Shown: positions 1-8,776, numbered from the stretch's first letter. The stretch: 64,000 nt of DNA from Flavisphingomonas formosensis (GCF_009755815.1 NZ_WRPK01000002.1:310001-374000), one strand, 5' to 3'. The notes: generated by a model from the sequence alone, not told the origin. A program made the numbers and translations.

Positions 1-974
1 GCACGACGAACGGCACGGGCTTCAACATCAAGCGCTTCTATCTGGGCGTCGATCACAAGTTCGACGACATTTTCTCCGGCAACCTGACGATGGACATCGC
101 CAACGTCGTCGGCCGCACGTCGAGCACCAACTTCAACAATCTATCGGCACCGAGCGACGCGCAGCTCGTCGGCCGCGGCTTCTATGTGAAGAAAGCCTAT
201 CTGCAGGCGAAGCTGAACCCGGCCCTGATCATCCGGGTCGGCGCGGCGGACATGCCGTGGGTCCCCTATGTCGAGAATATCTACGGCCTGCGCCACATCG
301 AAAACACGCTCATCGATCGCGTGAGCTTCGGCACCTCGGCCGATTGGGGCGTGCACGTCCTCGGCGACGTCAAGGACGGCATCCTGAGCTATCAGTTCTC
401 GGTCGTCGACGGCGCGGGTTACCGCAACGTGAAGGTCACCAAGTCGGTCGACTTCGAAGGCCGCGTGTCGACCCAGTATAAGGGCTTCTTCGCGGGCGTC
501 GGCGGCTATGTCGGCAAGCTCGGCAACGACGTCCAGGGCGTGCCGACCTACCACACCGCCAAGCGCTTCGACGCCCTCGCCGGCTACAAGAACAAGATGT
601 TCACGATCGGCGGCGAATATTTCTATGCCAAGAACTACAACAACAACGGCTCGAACTACATCACCTCCGCGACGCTCTCGGACAAATCCGAAGGCTATTC
701 GGTGTTCGCCAACGTCAACTTCGCCCCGAAGTGGAGCGCCTTCGGTCGCTACGACTTCGTCAAGCCGCGCAAGGAGCAGTTCGACCGCGTCAAGGACAAC
801 TACTTCAACGTAGGCGTCCAGTACAGCCCGGCGAAGATCGTCGACCTGGCCCTGGTCTACAAGCGCGACAAGGTCGACAACGGCACGATCGCGACGTCGA
901 ACGGCAATATCGGCCTCGCCGGTGTCAGCGGCACCTACGACGAGTTCGGCCTGTTCGGTCAGTTCCGCTTCTGA
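1..974 (+). CDS. Phosphate-selective porin O/P family protein, C-terminal part
   Basis: Outer-membrane beta-barrel channel of the OprO/OprP (Porin_O_P) type, cut off by the left edge. The reading frame is open from base 3, and the first visible residues read FNIKRFYLGVDHKFDD, continuous with the first internal Met at base 90, so the true start lies outside the window. The chain shows alternating hydrophobic/polar strands typical of trimeric porins and ends in a terminal aromatic (..LFGQFRF), the usual recognition signal for outer-membrane assembly. About 323 residues are visible, against 400-500 for the whole family. A strong terminator follows at 1000-1031. The transported substrate cannot be read from the sequence; members take up phosphate, polyphosphate or other anions. 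Confidence 0.85.
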   Translation, partial: TTNGTGFNIKRFYLGVDHKFDDIFSGNLTMDIANVVGRTSSTNFNNLSAPSDAQLVGRGFYVKKAYLQAKLNPALIIRVGAADMPWVPYVENIYGLRHIENTLIDRVSFGTSADWGVHVLGDVKDGILSYQFSVVDGAGYRNVKVTKSVDFEGRVSTQYKGFFAGVGGYVGKLGNDVQGVPTYHTAKRFDALAGYKNKMFTIGGEYFYAKNYNNNGSNYITSATLSDKSEGYSVFANVNFAPKWSAFGRYDFVKPRKEQFDRVKDNYFNVGVQYSPAKIVDLALVYKRDKVDNGTIATSNGNIGLAGVSGTYDEFGLFGQFRF

Positions 975-999
975 TCTCCAACCCTTTCATCGCAAATGG

Positions 1000-1031
1000 G
1001 CCGGCGCGATCCCCTCGCGCCGGCTTTTTTG
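1000..1031 (+). terminator. Rho-independent terminator of the porin gene
   Basis: A perfect 10-bp stem (GCCGGCGCGA 1000-1009 with TCGCGCCGGC 1015-1024) closes a 5-base loop and runs into TTTTTTG. It lies 26 bases after the porin stop codon on the coding strand. Confidence 0.9.
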
Positions 1032-1156
1032 TTTCTTATCCTCCCCCAGCGCGAGCGATCGGATTCACCCATTGGTTCGGCCACGTTTTTTTTCACACGT
1101 CATGCCAGCGGAAGCTGACATCACTCTCGACAAGCCGCAGGTGACTGTGGAGAGCG

Positions 1157-1176
1157 ACCCCAGCCTCCGCTGGGGT
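1157..1176. repeat. Short palindrome between convergent genes
   Basis: ACCCCAGC (1157-1164), loop CTCC, GCTGGGGT (1169-1176): an 8-bp perfect stem. It lies between the porin and the oppositely oriented scoB. It has no U-tract on either strand; it resembles half of the palindromic repeat families seen elsewhere in the window. Confidence 0.5.
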
Positions 1177-1252
1177 GACGAAGAAGAAAGGCCCGATTCT
1201 ACAATGTCCGCATCCCGTAACCCCGCTGGGGAAGGATGAGAGGGAGGAAGAA

Positions 1253-1888
1253 CTAGCTCAGATAATGCGCCGTCGTCTTGGTGGCGACCTCCTCGGCCGT
1301 CACGCCGGGGGCAAGCTCGATCAGCTTGAACGGCGAGTCATGATCCGGACGGCTGAACACGCACAGGTCGGTGACGATCATGTCGACCACATTCTTGCCG
1401 GTCAGCGGCAGGGTGCATTCCGGGATGAACTTGGGGCTGCCGTCCTTGGACGTATGCTCCATCACCACGATGATCTTCTTGACGCCGGCGACGAGATCCA
1501 TCGCGCCGCCCATGCCCTTGATCATCTTGCCGGGGATCATCCAGTTGGCGATGTCGCCATTTTCGGCCACTTCCATCGCGCCGAGCACGGTCAGGTCGAT
1601 ATGGCCGCCGCGGATCATCGCGAAGCTGTCCGAGGAGCTGAAGAAGCTGCTCGACGGAAGCTGGCTGATCGTCTGCTTGCCGGCGTTGATCAGATCGGCG
1701 TCGACCTCGTCCTCATAGGGGAAAGGCCCGATGCCGAGCATGCCGTTCTCGCTCTGCAAGGTGACGGTGACGCCGTCCGGAATGTTGTTCGCCACCAAGG
1801 TCGGGATGCCGATGCCGAGATTGACGTAGAAGCCGTCCTTCAGCTCCTTTGCGGCGCGCGCCGCCATCTGATTGCGATCCCAGCTCAT
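1253..1888 (-). CDS. scoB: 3-oxoacid CoA-transferase subunit B
   Basis: Beta subunit of a family I CoA-transferase, which moves CoA from succinyl-CoA to an acetoacetate-type 3-oxoacid in the cytoplasm. The catalytic glutamate motif [10 protein letters not shown] is visible with the nucleophile at Glu47, followed by the family [14 protein letters not shown] and [10 protein letters not shown] blocks. The length of 211 residues is normal. Its ATG overlaps the TAA of scoA by one base (TAATG), so the two subunits are translationally coupled, as expected for a two-subunit enzyme. Whether the physiological substrate is acetoacetate or beta-ketoadipate (PcaIJ type) cannot be settled from sequence alone. 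The nearby branched-chain amino acid genes fit ketone-body/acetoacetate metabolism better. Confidence 0.9.
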   Translation of the reverse strand: MSWDRNQMAARAAKELKDGFYVNLGIGIPTLVANNIPDGVTVTLQSENGMLGIGPFPYEDEVDADLINAGKQTISQLPSSSFFSSSDSFAMIRGGHIDLTVLGAMEVAENGDIANWMIPGKMIKGMGGAMDLVAGVKKIIVVMEHTSKDGSPKFIPECTLPLTGKNVVDMIVTDLCVFSRPDHDSPFKLIELAPGVTAEEVATKTTAHYLS

Positions 1889-2595
1889 TATGCCGCCTCC
1901 CTCTGGCGCACGGTGCGGAACTCGATCTTCTTATCATAGGGCGCGCCGAGCACGAGCCGCTTGATGTAGACGCTCGGTACATGGATGCAGTCGGGATCGA
2001 GGCTGCCGACCGGCACGATCTCCTCCACCTCGGCGATCGTCATGCTCGACGCCGTGGCCGCCGGCGCGTTGAAGTTGCGCGCGGTCTTGCGAAAGACGAG
2101 ATTGCCCGCTTCGTCCGCCTTCCAACCCTTGACGATCGACAGGTCGGCGCGGATGCCGCGCTCGAGGATATAAGTCTGGCCGTCGAACTCCTTGGTCTCC
2201 TTGCCCTCGGCGACGAGGGTGCCGACGCCGGTCTTGGTGTAGAAACCCGGAATGCCCGCGCCGCCGGCCCGCATCCGCTCGGCCAGCGTGCCCTGGGGGC
2301 AGAACTCCACCTCGAGCTCGCCCGCCAGATATTGCCGCTCGAACTCCTTGTTCTCGCCGACATAGGAGCTGATCATCTTCTTGACCTGGCGGCTGCGCAG
2401 CAGCTTGCCGAGCCCCTCGCCGTCGATGCCGGCATTGTTCGACGCGATGGTGAGGTCCTTGACGCCGGAGGCGACGATCGCGTCGATCAGCCGCTCCGGA
2501 ATGCCGCAGAGGCCGAAGCCGCCCGCGCAGATCGTCATGCCGTCGAACAGGACGCCGTCGAGCGCCGCGGCGGCATCGGGATAGAGTTTCTTCAT
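1888..2595 (-). CDS. scoA: 3-oxoacid CoA-transferase subunit A
   Basis: Alpha subunit of the same CoA-transferase. The N-terminal glycine-rich CoA-binding segment ([13 protein letters not shown], about residues 25-37) and the later [18 protein letters not shown] block are diagnostic. At 235 residues it has the usual length. It is the first gene of a two-gene minus-strand operon with scoB. The start was taken at ATG 2593-2595, giving [14 protein letters not shown], which matches where family members begin. No regulator is attached to it; the next gene upstream is the co-oriented LysR gene, 92 bases away. Confidence 0.9.
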   Translation of the reverse strand: MKKLYPDAAAALDGVLFDGMTICAGGFGLCGIPERLIDAIVASGVKDLTIASNNAGIDGEGLGKLLRSRQVKKMISSYVGENKEFERQYLAGELEVEFCPQGTLAERMRAGGAGIPGFYTKTGVGTLVAEGKETKEFDGQTYILERGIRADLSIVKGWKADEAGNLVFRKTARNFNAPAATASSMTIAEVEEIVPVGSLDPDCIHVPSVYIKRLVLGAPYDKKIEFRTVRQREAA

Positions 2596-2687
2596 CCTTC
2601 CCCCAGGGTCAAAGAGGATGTTGCGGTCGCAACAGAGCTACCCGCGCATCTAGCGAATTCTTGTCCCGGGGCGCCAGTTTTTTTCCG

Positions 2688-3566
2688 TCATGCGAGGCTA
2701 GCCCCACACGCACGCAGCCAGCGCACCACAGCCTCGATCCGCGGCAGTTGACGAGTATCGCTGTGGGTGACGAGCCAGAAGCTGCGCCTGAGCTCGACCG
2801 CATCGGCAAGCAGCGGGACGAGCCCCGCATCGCGCTCGCCGATGAAGGCCGGCAGGATGCCGATCCCGGCGCCGGTGGCGATCATCCGGTGCTGGACATT
2901 GATGCTGGTGCTGCGCGCCACCGGCTCCAGCCCCGCGCCGATCTCGCCCAGATAATCGAGCTCGGGCGAATAGATGAACTCGGGCACATAGCCGATCAGG
3001 TCATGGCCCGCGAGGTCCGCCACCGAGCCCGGCGCGGTCCGCGCGGCGAGATAGGCGTGCGAGGCGTAGAGGCGCAGCCGATAGTCGCCGAGCTTGGCCG
3101 CCACCAGCCGCCCGCTGCGCGGCCGCGCCAGCATCACCGCGATGTCCGCCTCGCGCCGCGAGGGGTTGAGGAAGCCCGACGCGGTGATGAGGTCGAGCTG
3201 GATCGCCGGGTTGGCGCGGTGGAAATCGGGCAGCGCGGGGGCGAGGATCCAGGTCGCGAAGCCCTCCGAGACGCTGAGCCGGACATGGCCGGACAGCCGC
3301 GCCGCCTCCCCCGAGACCTCGCCGACTGCGGCAAGCGCAGCGCTCTCGATCGTCTCGGCATGGGCGAGCAGTGTCTGCCCGCGCTCGGTCAGCCGCCGCT
3401 CGCCGCCGATCGTCTCGAACAGCGGGGCGCCGAGGCCGTCCTGCAGGCGCGCGAGGCGGCGGCCGATGGTGGTCGGATCGATGCCGAGCGCACGGGCGGC
3501 CGGCGCGACGCGGCGGGCGCGGGCGACGGCGAGGAAGATGCGCAGGTCGTCCCAGTCGAAAGTCAT
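2688..3566 (-). CDS. LysR-family transcriptional regulator, divergent from valine catabolism genes
   Basis: A 292-residue LysR-type regulator. The N-terminal winged helix (DWDDLRIFLAVARARRVAPA onward, HTH roughly residues 18-42, with DPTTIGRRLARLQ as recognition helix) is followed by a typical periplasmic-binding-fold effector domain. Its start is 174 bases from mmsA on the opposite strand, and two short palindromes that could be its operators lie between them (3645-3691). This arrangement suggests control of the valine pathway. In Pseudomonas mmsAB is controlled by the AraC-type MmsR, so a LysR protein here would be a different solution. The effector is unknown. It also lies upstream of scoAB on the same strand, so a link to that operon is an alternative. 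Confidence 0.85.
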   Translation of the reverse strand: MTFDWDDLRIFLAVARARRVAPAARALGIDPTTIGRRLARLQDGLGAPLFETIGGERRLTERGQTLLAHAETIESAALAAVGEVSGEAARLSGHVRLSVSEGFATWILAPALPDFHRANPAIQLDLITASGFLNPSRREADIAVMLARPRSGRLVAAKLGDYRLRLYASHAYLAARTAPGSVADLAGHDLIGYVPEFIYSPELDYLGEIGAGLEPVARSTSINVQHRMIATGAGIGILPAFIGERDAGLVPLLADAVELRRSFWLVTHSDTRQLPRIEAVVRWLRACGASLA

Positions 3567-3585
3567 GGGCAGCGATCTAACCGCA

Positions 3586-3623
3586 CACCCTCATCCTTCC
3601 CATCGGCGATGGGGTGGATGAGA
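3586..3623. repeat. REP-like palindrome upstream of the LysR gene
   Basis: ACCCTCATCCTTCCC, a short spacer, then GGGGTGGATGAG form an imperfect palindrome resembling half of the CATCCTCCCC family found at 5244, 6559 and 28195. It lies in the 174-base divergent region, next to the LysR start. Confidence 0.45.
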
Positions 3624-3644
3624 AGAAGGCGCCCGCACGCCCTG

Positions 3645-3691
3645 CTGCATAATTGCAGATCATGGCTGCGGATATGCCCTCTTGCGTGCAA
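3645..3691. promoter_or_regulatory. Candidate LysR operator sites between the regulator and mmsA
   Basis: CTGCATAATTGCAG at 3645-3658 has perfect 5-bp arms (CTGCA/TGCAG) around TAAT. A second dyad, TTGCGTGCAA, lies at 3682-3691. The two centres are about 35 bases apart and both lie within 100 bases upstream of mmsA. This is the usual pattern of a LysR recognition plus activation site. The assignment is inference from position and symmetry. Confidence 0.45.
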
Positions 3692-3740
3692 ATCCTCAAT
3701 GGACCATCCCGCCCGCAACCATTCGGCCAGGAGAGTCTCC

Positions 3741-5237
3741 ATGCGCATCATCGATCATTTCATCGCCGGCGGCAGCGCTTCGGGCGGCAGCCGCCAGGGC
3801 GACGTGTTCGATCCGAACAGTGGCCAGGTCCAGGCCAAGGTCTCGCTCGGCACCCAGGCCGAGCTCGAGAAGGCGGTGGCCGCCGCCAGGGCCGCGCAGC
3901 CGGCCTGGGCCGCGACCAACCCGCAGCGCCGGGCCCGCGTGATGTTCAAGTTCAAGGAACTCGTCGAAAAGAACATGGACGAGCTTGCCCATCTGCTCTC
4001 GTCCGAGCATGGCAAGGTGATCGCCGATGCGAAGGGCGACATCCAGCGCGGACTGGAAGTGATCGAGTTCGCCTGTGGCATCCCGCATGTCCTGAAAGGC
4101 GAATATACCCAGGGCGCCGGCCCCGGCATCGACGTCTGGTCGATGCGCCAGCCGATCGGCATCGGCGCCGGCATCACGCCGTTCAATTTCCCGGCGATGA
4201 TCCCGCTTTGGATGTCGGGCGTCGCACTCGCCTGCGGCAACGCCTTCATCATCAAGCCGTCCGAGCGCGATCCCTCGGTTCCCGTGCGCCTCGCCGAGCT
4301 GTTCAAGGAAGCGGGGCTTCCGGACGGCGTGCTCTCCGTCGTCCATGGCGACAAGGAGATGGTCGATGCGATCCTCGATCATCCCGATATCGCCGCGGTC
4401 AGCTTCGTCGGCTCGTCCGACATCGCCCATTATGTCTATCAGCGCGGCGTCGCGGCCGGCAAGCGCGTCCAGGCGATGGGCGGCGCCAAGAATCACGGCA
4501 TCGTGATGCCCGACGCCGATCTCGACCAGGTGGTGAACGATCTCGCCGGCGCCGCCTTCGGCTCGGCAGGCGAGCGCTGCATGGCGCTGCCGGTGGTCGT
4601 GCCGGTCGGCGAGGACACCGCCGATCGCCTCCGCCAGAAGCTGATCCCGGCGATCGAGGCGCTGCGCGTCGGCGTCTCGACCGATGCCGAGGCCCATTAC
4701 GGCCCGGTCGTCACCGCCGCGCACAAGGCGAAGATCGAGAACTACATCCAGATGGGCATCGACGAGGGCGCCGAGCTGGTCGTCGACGGCCGCGGCTTCA
4801 AGCTGCAGGGCCATGAGGAGGGCTTCTTCGTCGGCCCGACGCTGTTCGATCGCGTCACCACCGACATGACGACCTACAAGGAGGAAATCTTCGGCCCGGT
4901 CCTCCAGATCGTCCGCGCGAAGGATTTCGAGGAGGCGGTCGCCCTCCCCTCCAAGCACCAGTACGGCAACGGCGTCGCGATCTTCACCCGCAACGGCCAT
5001 GCGGCGCGCGAGTTCGCGGCGCGGGTCAATGTCGGCATGGTCGGCGTCAACGTGCCGATCCCGGTGCCGGTCGCCTATCACACCTTCGGCGGCTGGAAGC
5101 GTTCGGCGTTCGGCGACACCAACCAGCACGGCATGGAAGGCGTGAAGTTCTGGACCCGGATCAAGACCGTCACCGGCCGCTGGCCCGATGGCGGCGCCGA
5201 CGGCTCGAGCGCGTTCGTGATTCCGACCATGGGGTAA
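3741..5237 (+). CDS. mmsA: Methylmalonate-semialdehyde dehydrogenase (CoA-acylating)
   Basis: Converts methylmalonate semialdehyde (from valine) or malonate semialdehyde to propionyl-CoA or acetyl-CoA with NAD and CoA. It has the aldehyde-dehydrogenase fold with the MmsA signature GITPFNFPAMIPLWM and the catalytic cysteine Cys280 in GSAGERCMALPV; the CoA-acylating subfamily has this context. The start at ATG 3741 has an AGGAG 8 bases upstream and gives 498 residues, the normal length. The frame stays open well upstream, but that part is antisense to the LysR gene. It is the first gene of a plus-strand valine degradation run reaching to mmsB at 9675. Confidence 0.95.
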   Translation: MRIIDHFIAGGSASGGSRQGDVFDPNSGQVQAKVSLGTQAELEKAVAAARAAQPAWAATNPQRRARVMFKFKELVEKNMDELAHLLSSEHGKVIADAKGDIQRGLEVIEFACGIPHVLKGEYTQGAGPGIDVWSMRQPIGIGAGITPFNFPAMIPLWMSGVALACGNAFIIKPSERDPSVPVRLAELFKEAGLPDGVLSVVHGDKEMVDAILDHPDIAAVSFVGSSDIAHYVYQRGVAAGKRVQAMGGAKNHGIVMPDADLDQVVNDLAGAAFGSAGERCMALPVVVPVGEDTADRLRQKLIPAIEALRVGVSTDAEAHYGPVVTAAHKAKIENYIQMGIDEGAELVVDGRGFKLQGHEEGFFVGPTLFDRVTTDMTTYKEEIFGPVLQIVRAKDFEEAVALPSKHQYGNGVAIFTRNGHAAREFAARVNVGMVGVNVPIPVPVAYHTFGGWKRSAFGDTNQHGMEGVKFWTRIKTVTGRWPDGGADGSSAFVIPTMG

Positions 5238-5243
5238 CCGCAT

Positions 5244-5386
5244 CATCCTCCCCGGAACGGGGAGGGGGACCGCCGAAGGCGGTGGAGGGGCTCTGGGTCG
5301 TCCAGGACGCGACGTCGGGAATGATGCGCGCCGGAGCCCCTCCACCACCCTCCGGGTGGTCCCCCTCCCCCTGCGGGGGAGGATGA
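5244..5386. repeat. Paired REP-like element (BIME-type), copy 1
   Basis: Two GC-rich palindromic units face each other. The left unit (5244-5290) reads TCCTCCCC..GGGGAGGGGGACC..GGTGGAGGGG and the right unit (5336-5386) reads CCCCTCCACC..GGTCCCCCTCCCCC..GGGGGAGGATGA. A less structured spacer of about 45 bases separates them. The same paired architecture recurs at 6559-6702 and inside 28195-28345. It fills nearly the whole gap between mmsA and the acyl-CoA dehydrogenase. Confidence 0.85.
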
Positions 5387-5402
5387 AGAACGTGGAGAGC
5401 GC

Positions 5403-6545
5403 ATGACCCAGTTCGATCTCACGGAAGACCAGCGCGCCATCCAGGAGATGGCGCAGCGCTTCACCGCGGACGCGATCACCCCCCATGCGGCGAAGTGGGA
5501 CGAGGAGCATCATTTCCCGCGCGACGTGGTGAAGGCCGCGGCCGAGCTCGGCTTTGGCGGCATCTACGTCTCCGAAGAAGCCGGCGGCATCGGCCTGGGC
5601 CGGCTGGAGGCGGCGATCATCATGGAGGCGATGGCCTATGGCTGCCCCTCCACCAGCGCGTTCATCTCGATCCACAACATGTCCGCCTGGATGATCGACC
5701 GGTTCGGCTCGGCGGATGTGAAGGCGCGCTATCTCCCCGATCTCGTCGCCTGCGATCGCATCGCCAGCTATTGCCTGACCGAGCCGTCCGCCGGATCGGA
5801 CGCGGCCAGCCTGCGCACCAAGGCGGTGCGCGATGGCGACGACTATGTCGTCACCGGATCCAAGGCATTCATATCCGGCGGCGGCGCCAACGACGTCTAT
5901 GTGGTCATGGTGCGCACCGGCGCGGACGGCCCCAAGGGCATATCCTGCCTGGTGATCGACAAGGACATGCCGGGCGTGAGCTTCGGCGCGCAGGAGAAGA
6001 AGCTCGGCTGGCATTCGCAGCCGACCGCGCAGGTGAATTTCGATGGCGTGCGCGTGCCGGTCGCCAATCGCGTCGGTGCCGAGGGCGAGGGTTTCCGCAT
6101 CGCCATGGCAGGGCTCGACGGCGGACGGCTCAACATCGGCGCCTGCTCGCTCGGCGGCGCGCAGCGCTGCCTGGACGAGGCGATCGCCTACACCAAGGAC
6201 CGCAAGCAGTTCGGCCAGTCGATCGCCGATTTCCAGGGAACCCAGTTCACCCTCGCCGACATGGAGACCGAGCTCCAAGCGGCGCGTACCCTGCTCTACG
6301 CGGCGGCCGCTAAGGTGACGGAGGGTGCGCCCGACAAGACCAAGTTCGCTGCCATGGCCAAGCGCTTCGCCACCGACACCGGCTCCGCGGTGGTCGACCG
6401 CGCGCTACAGCTCCATGGCGGCTACGGCTATCTCCAGGATTATCCCATCGAACGCTTCTTCCGCGACCTGCGTGTCCACCGCATCCTGGAAGGCACCAAT
6501 GAGATCATGCGCGTCATCATCGCGCGCGAGATGCTGCGGCAGTGA
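5403..6545 (+). CDS. Acyl-CoA dehydrogenase, probable isobutyryl-CoA dehydrogenase
   Basis: FAD-dependent dehydrogenase that would oxidise isobutyryl-CoA to methacrylyl-CoA in valine breakdown. At 380 residues it is a standard short-chain acyl-CoA dehydrogenase. It contains YCLTEPSAGSDAASLRTKA (FAD/substrate loop), the CoA-binding DRKQFGQSI segment and the C-terminal LEGTNEIMR block, where Glu363 takes the catalytic-base position of the SCAD/IBD group. Position between mmsA and the hydrolase gene supports the isobutyryl-CoA assignment. By sequence alone 2-methylbutyryl-CoA or short straight-chain substrates are possible. The start ATG 5403 follows GGAGAGC directly after the paired palindrome. 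Confidence 0.88.
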   Translation: MTQFDLTEDQRAIQEMAQRFTADAITPHAAKWDEEHHFPRDVVKAAAELGFGGIYVSEEAGGIGLGRLEAAIIMEAMAYGCPSTSAFISIHNMSAWMIDRFGSADVKARYLPDLVACDRIASYCLTEPSAGSDAASLRTKAVRDGDDYVVTGSKAFISGGGANDVYVVMVRTGADGPKGISCLVIDKDMPGVSFGAQEKKLGWHSQPTAQVNFDGVRVPVANRVGAEGEGFRIAMAGLDGGRLNIGACSLGGAQRCLDEAIAYTKDRKQFGQSIADFQGTQFTLADMETELQAARTLLYAAAAKVTEGAPDKTKFAAMAKRFATDTGSAVVDRALQLHGGYGYLQDYPIERFFRDLRVHRILEGTNEIMRVIIAREMLRQ

Positions 6546-6558
6546 TGCGCCTCTCACT

Positions 6559-6702
6559 CATCCTCCCCCGCAGGGGGAGGGGGACCGGCGAAGCCGGTGG
6601 AGGGGTTCCCGCATACCTCATTCGCAACGTCGCGCCTTGAGCGGCCCGGAACCCCTCCACCATGCTACGCATGGTCCCCCTCCCCCTGCGGGGGAGGATG
6701 AA
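6559..6702. repeat. Paired REP-like element (BIME-type), copy 2
   Basis: The left unit starts CATCCTCCCCC..GGGGGAGGGGGACCGGCGAAGCCGGTGGAGGGG, and the right unit is its inverse, CCCCTCCACC..GGTCCCCCTCCCCC..GGGGGAGGATGA. A spacer of about 45 bases separates them. It has the same family and orientation as the 5244-5386 element and occupies the gap between the acyl-CoA dehydrogenase and the hydrolase. The inner hairpin differs in sequence (ACCGGCGAAGCCGGT versus ACCGCCGAAGGCGGT) but keeps pairing, i.e. compensatory changes. Confidence 0.85.
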
Positions 6703-6733
6703 AGGGACTCGAAAAGGATAGGAAAGCGCCCGT

Positions 6734-7783
6734 ATGACCGATGACGTCCTGATCTCCGTCGAAGGCGGCGCCGGCCGCATCCGACTGAACCGCCCCAAGG
6801 CGATCCACGCGCTGACCAAGCCGATGTGCGACGCCATGATCGACGCGCTCGTCGCGTGGCGCGACGATCCTGCCATCCGCATCGTGCTGATCGACCATGC
6901 AGAAGGCCGCGGCTTCTGCGCGGGCGGCGACATCCGCATGATCGCCGAGAGCGGCGCAAGCGACGGCGTCGAGGCGCGCGCCTTCTTCTATCGCGAATAT
7001 CAGCTCAACCATCTGCTGTTCACCTATGCCAAGCCGATCGTGGCGTTCATGGACGGCATCACCATGGGCGGCGGCGTCGGCATCTCGCAGCCGGCGCGCT
7101 ATCGCGTCGCAACCGAGCGGACGATGTACGCCATGCCCGAGAGCGGCATCGGCCTGTTCCCGGACGTCGGCGGCGGCTGGTATCTCTCGCGCCTGCCGGG
7201 GCGCACCGGCCAGTATCTGGCGCTCACCGGTGCACGCATCGATGGGGGAGACTGCATCGCGCTCGGCCTTTCCACCCATTATGTGCCGAGCGACGCGCTC
7301 GACGATCTGAAGGCGCGACTGACCGCGGCGCCGCAGGAGGTAGACGCCATCCTCGCCGCCGTCTCGGCCGAGCCGCCGACCGGGAAGATCGCCGCCCATC
7401 GCGAGGCGATCGACCGGCTGTTCGCCGCCGATACGCTGGAACAGGTGATCGCGGCGCTCGACACCGACAGCTCCGAATGGGCCGCCAGGGAAGCAGCGAC
7501 GCTGCGCTCCAAGTCCCCACAGACCTGCAAGGTCTCGCTCCGCCTGCTCGCCCAGGGCAAGGACCATGCCGACTTCGCCGAGGAGATGCGCGTCGAATAT
7601 CGCGTCGCGGCCCATATCTGCCAGCGCCACGACTTCATCGAGGGCGTGCGCGCGCTGATCATCGACAAGGACAACAGCCCGAAATGGGATCCGGCAACCC
7701 CCGAGGGCGTGAGCCAGGGCCTGGTCGACCAGATCTTCGCGCCGCTGCCCGCCGATGAGGAATGGCAGCCGCTTGCCTTCTGA
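6734..7783 (+). CDS. 3-hydroxyisobutyryl-CoA hydrolase (HIBCH type)
   Basis: Crotonase-fold thioesterase releasing 3-hydroxyisobutyrate from its CoA ester, the step before mmsB. The oxyanion-hole segments [12 protein letters not shown] and [10 protein letters not shown] are present. The HIBCH-specific [15 protein letters not shown] loop carries Glu136 and Asp144, spaced as the catalytic pair of the human enzyme (Glu169/Asp177). At 349 residues it is longer than a plain enoyl-CoA hydratase and matches HIBCH. Start ATG 6734 was chosen because it begins the conserved crotonase domain. Family members are sometimes annotated as enoyl-CoA hydratase/isomerase; the Glu/Asp spacing and length argue for the hydrolase. 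Confidence 0.9.
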   Translation: MTDDVLISVEGGAGRIRLNRPKAIHALTKPMCDAMIDALVAWRDDPAIRIVLIDHAEGRGFCAGGDIRMIAESGASDGVEARAFFYREYQLNHLLFTYAKPIVAFMDGITMGGGVGISQPARYRVATERTMYAMPESGIGLFPDVGGGWYLSRLPGRTGQYLALTGARIDGGDCIALGLSTHYVPSDALDDLKARLTAAPQEVDAILAAVSAEPPTGKIAAHREAIDRLFAADTLEQVIAALDTDSSEWAAREAATLRSKSPQTCKVSLRLLAQGKDHADFAEEMRVEYRVAAHICQRHDFIEGVRALIIDKDNSPKWDPATPEGVSQGLVDQIFAPLPADEEWQPLAF

Positions 7784-7790
7784 CCCTCAC

Positions 7791-7850
7791 CCCGGCGAAA
7801 GCCGGGGTCCATATCAACCGCCGGGCCTGAATCCCGGCTTTCGCCGGGAT
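7791..7850. repeat. Paired GC-rich palindromes of a second family
   Basis: CCCCGGCGAAAGCCGGGGTCC (shortened: CCCGGC-GAAA-GCCGGG) at about 7790-7810 and the inverse GAATCCCGGCTTTCGCCGGG at 7830-7849 form two hairpins and one larger dyad. This sequence family differs from the CATCCTCCCC elements. It fills the 76-base gap between the hydrolase and hydratase genes. Confidence 0.75.
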
Positions 7851-7859
7851 GACGACGAC

Positions 7860-8636
7860 ATGGCCGACTATGAAACCCTCCTCGTAGAGACCCACGGCGC
7901 GGTGACCTTGATCCGGCTCAACCGGCCGCAGGCGCTGAACGCGCTCAACACCGACGTGTTGGCCGACCTCATCGCCGCCTTCGCCGCGTTCGACGCCGAT
8001 CCCGAGCAGCGCTGCGCGGTGCTGACCGGCAGCGAGAAGGCGTTCGCGGCGGGCGCCGACATCAAGCAGATGCAGCCCAAGGGCTTCGCCGAGATGTTCG
8101 GAGAGAATTTCTTCGCCGGCTTCGAGCGGGTGACCGCGACGCGCAAGCCGTGGATCGCCGCGGTCGCCGGCTTCGCGCTCGGCGGCGGCTGCGAGCTTGC
8201 CATGATGGCGGACTTCATCATCGCGGCGGACAACGCCAAGTTCGGCCAGCCCGAGATCAAGCTCGGCGTCGCGCCCGGCATGGGCGGGTCGCAGCGGCTG
8301 ACCCGCGCGGTCGGCAAGGCGAAGGCGATGGAGATGTGCCTCACCGGCCGGATGATGGACGCCGCCGAGGCCGAGCGCGCGAGCCTGGTGAGCCGCGTCG
8401 TCCCCCTCGCCGAGCTGGTCGACGAAGCGCTAAAGACTGCCGCCGCGATCGCCGAGATGCCGCCGCTGGCCGCCATCGCCAACAAGGAGATGGTCAACGC
8501 CGCCTTCGAGACCGGCCTCGCCACCGGCATCCTCTTCGAGCGCCGCCTGTTCAACGGCCTGTGCGCCACCGAGGACAAGGCCGAGGGCATGACCGCCTTC
8601 GTCGAGAAGCGGAAAGGCGAGTGGAAGGGTCGGTGA
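7860..8636 (+). CDS. Enoyl-CoA hydratase
   Basis: A 258-residue crotonase-family hydratase that would add water to methacrylyl-CoA or crotonyl-CoA. Both catalytic glutamates of the classical hydratase are present with the expected spacing: Glu112 in [11 protein letters not shown] and Glu132 in [10 protein letters not shown]. The AAGADIKQM and [13 protein letters not shown] blocks are also there. The start was set at ATG 7860 ([13 protein letters not shown]); upstream codons in this frame fall inside the palindromic repeat and encode no conserved residues. Its place in the cluster supplies the hydratase between isobutyryl-CoA dehydrogenase and the hydrolase. Confidence 0.92.
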   Translation: MADYETLLVETHGAVTLIRLNRPQALNALNTDVLADLIAAFAAFDADPEQRCAVLTGSEKAFAAGADIKQMQPKGFAEMFGENFFAGFERVTATRKPWIAAVAGFALGGGCELAMMADFIIAADNAKFGQPEIKLGVAPGMGGSQRLTRAVGKAKAMEMCLTGRMMDAAEAERASLVSRVVPLAELVDEALKTAAAIAEMPPLAAIANKEMVNAAFETGLATGILFERRLFNGLCATEDKAEGMTAFVEKRKGEWKGR

Positions 8637-8644
8637 CGATCTAA

Positions 8645-8776
8645 GCCCCTCCCCTTCAGGGGGAGGGGTTTGGGGTGGGGCCTGTCGGCAGCCGCCACGA
8701 TGCCGGTATTCCTGCTTCGAGGCCAGAACGCTCGCTTGGCTCGCCCCCACCCCATCCCCTCCCCTGAAGGGGGGGC
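8645..8776. repeat. Paired palindromes of the CCCCTCCCCTTCAGGGG family
   Basis: The left unit CCCCTCCCCTTCAGGGGGAG (8646-8665) continues as GGGTTTGGGGTGGGGC. Its inverse GCCCCCACCCCATCCC..CCCCTGAAGGGG lies at 8742-8774, with a spacer of about 65 bases. The same core forms the outer arms of the nested element at 28144-28404. It lies between enoyl-CoA hydratase and mmsB. Confidence 0.8.

Noticed and set aside
2661-3740. In-frame extension upstream of mmsA
   Set aside because: It would overlap the LysR gene in antisense, and the 498-residue form from ATG 3741 with AGGAG matches the family length.
3696-6278. Very long minus-strand open frame (860 codons) opposite mmsA and the acyl-CoA dehydrogenase
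   Set aside because: Its translation is His/Arg/Asp-rich with no domain. It is the mirror of two well-supported plus-strand genes, as expected in high-GC DNA with strong third-position bias.
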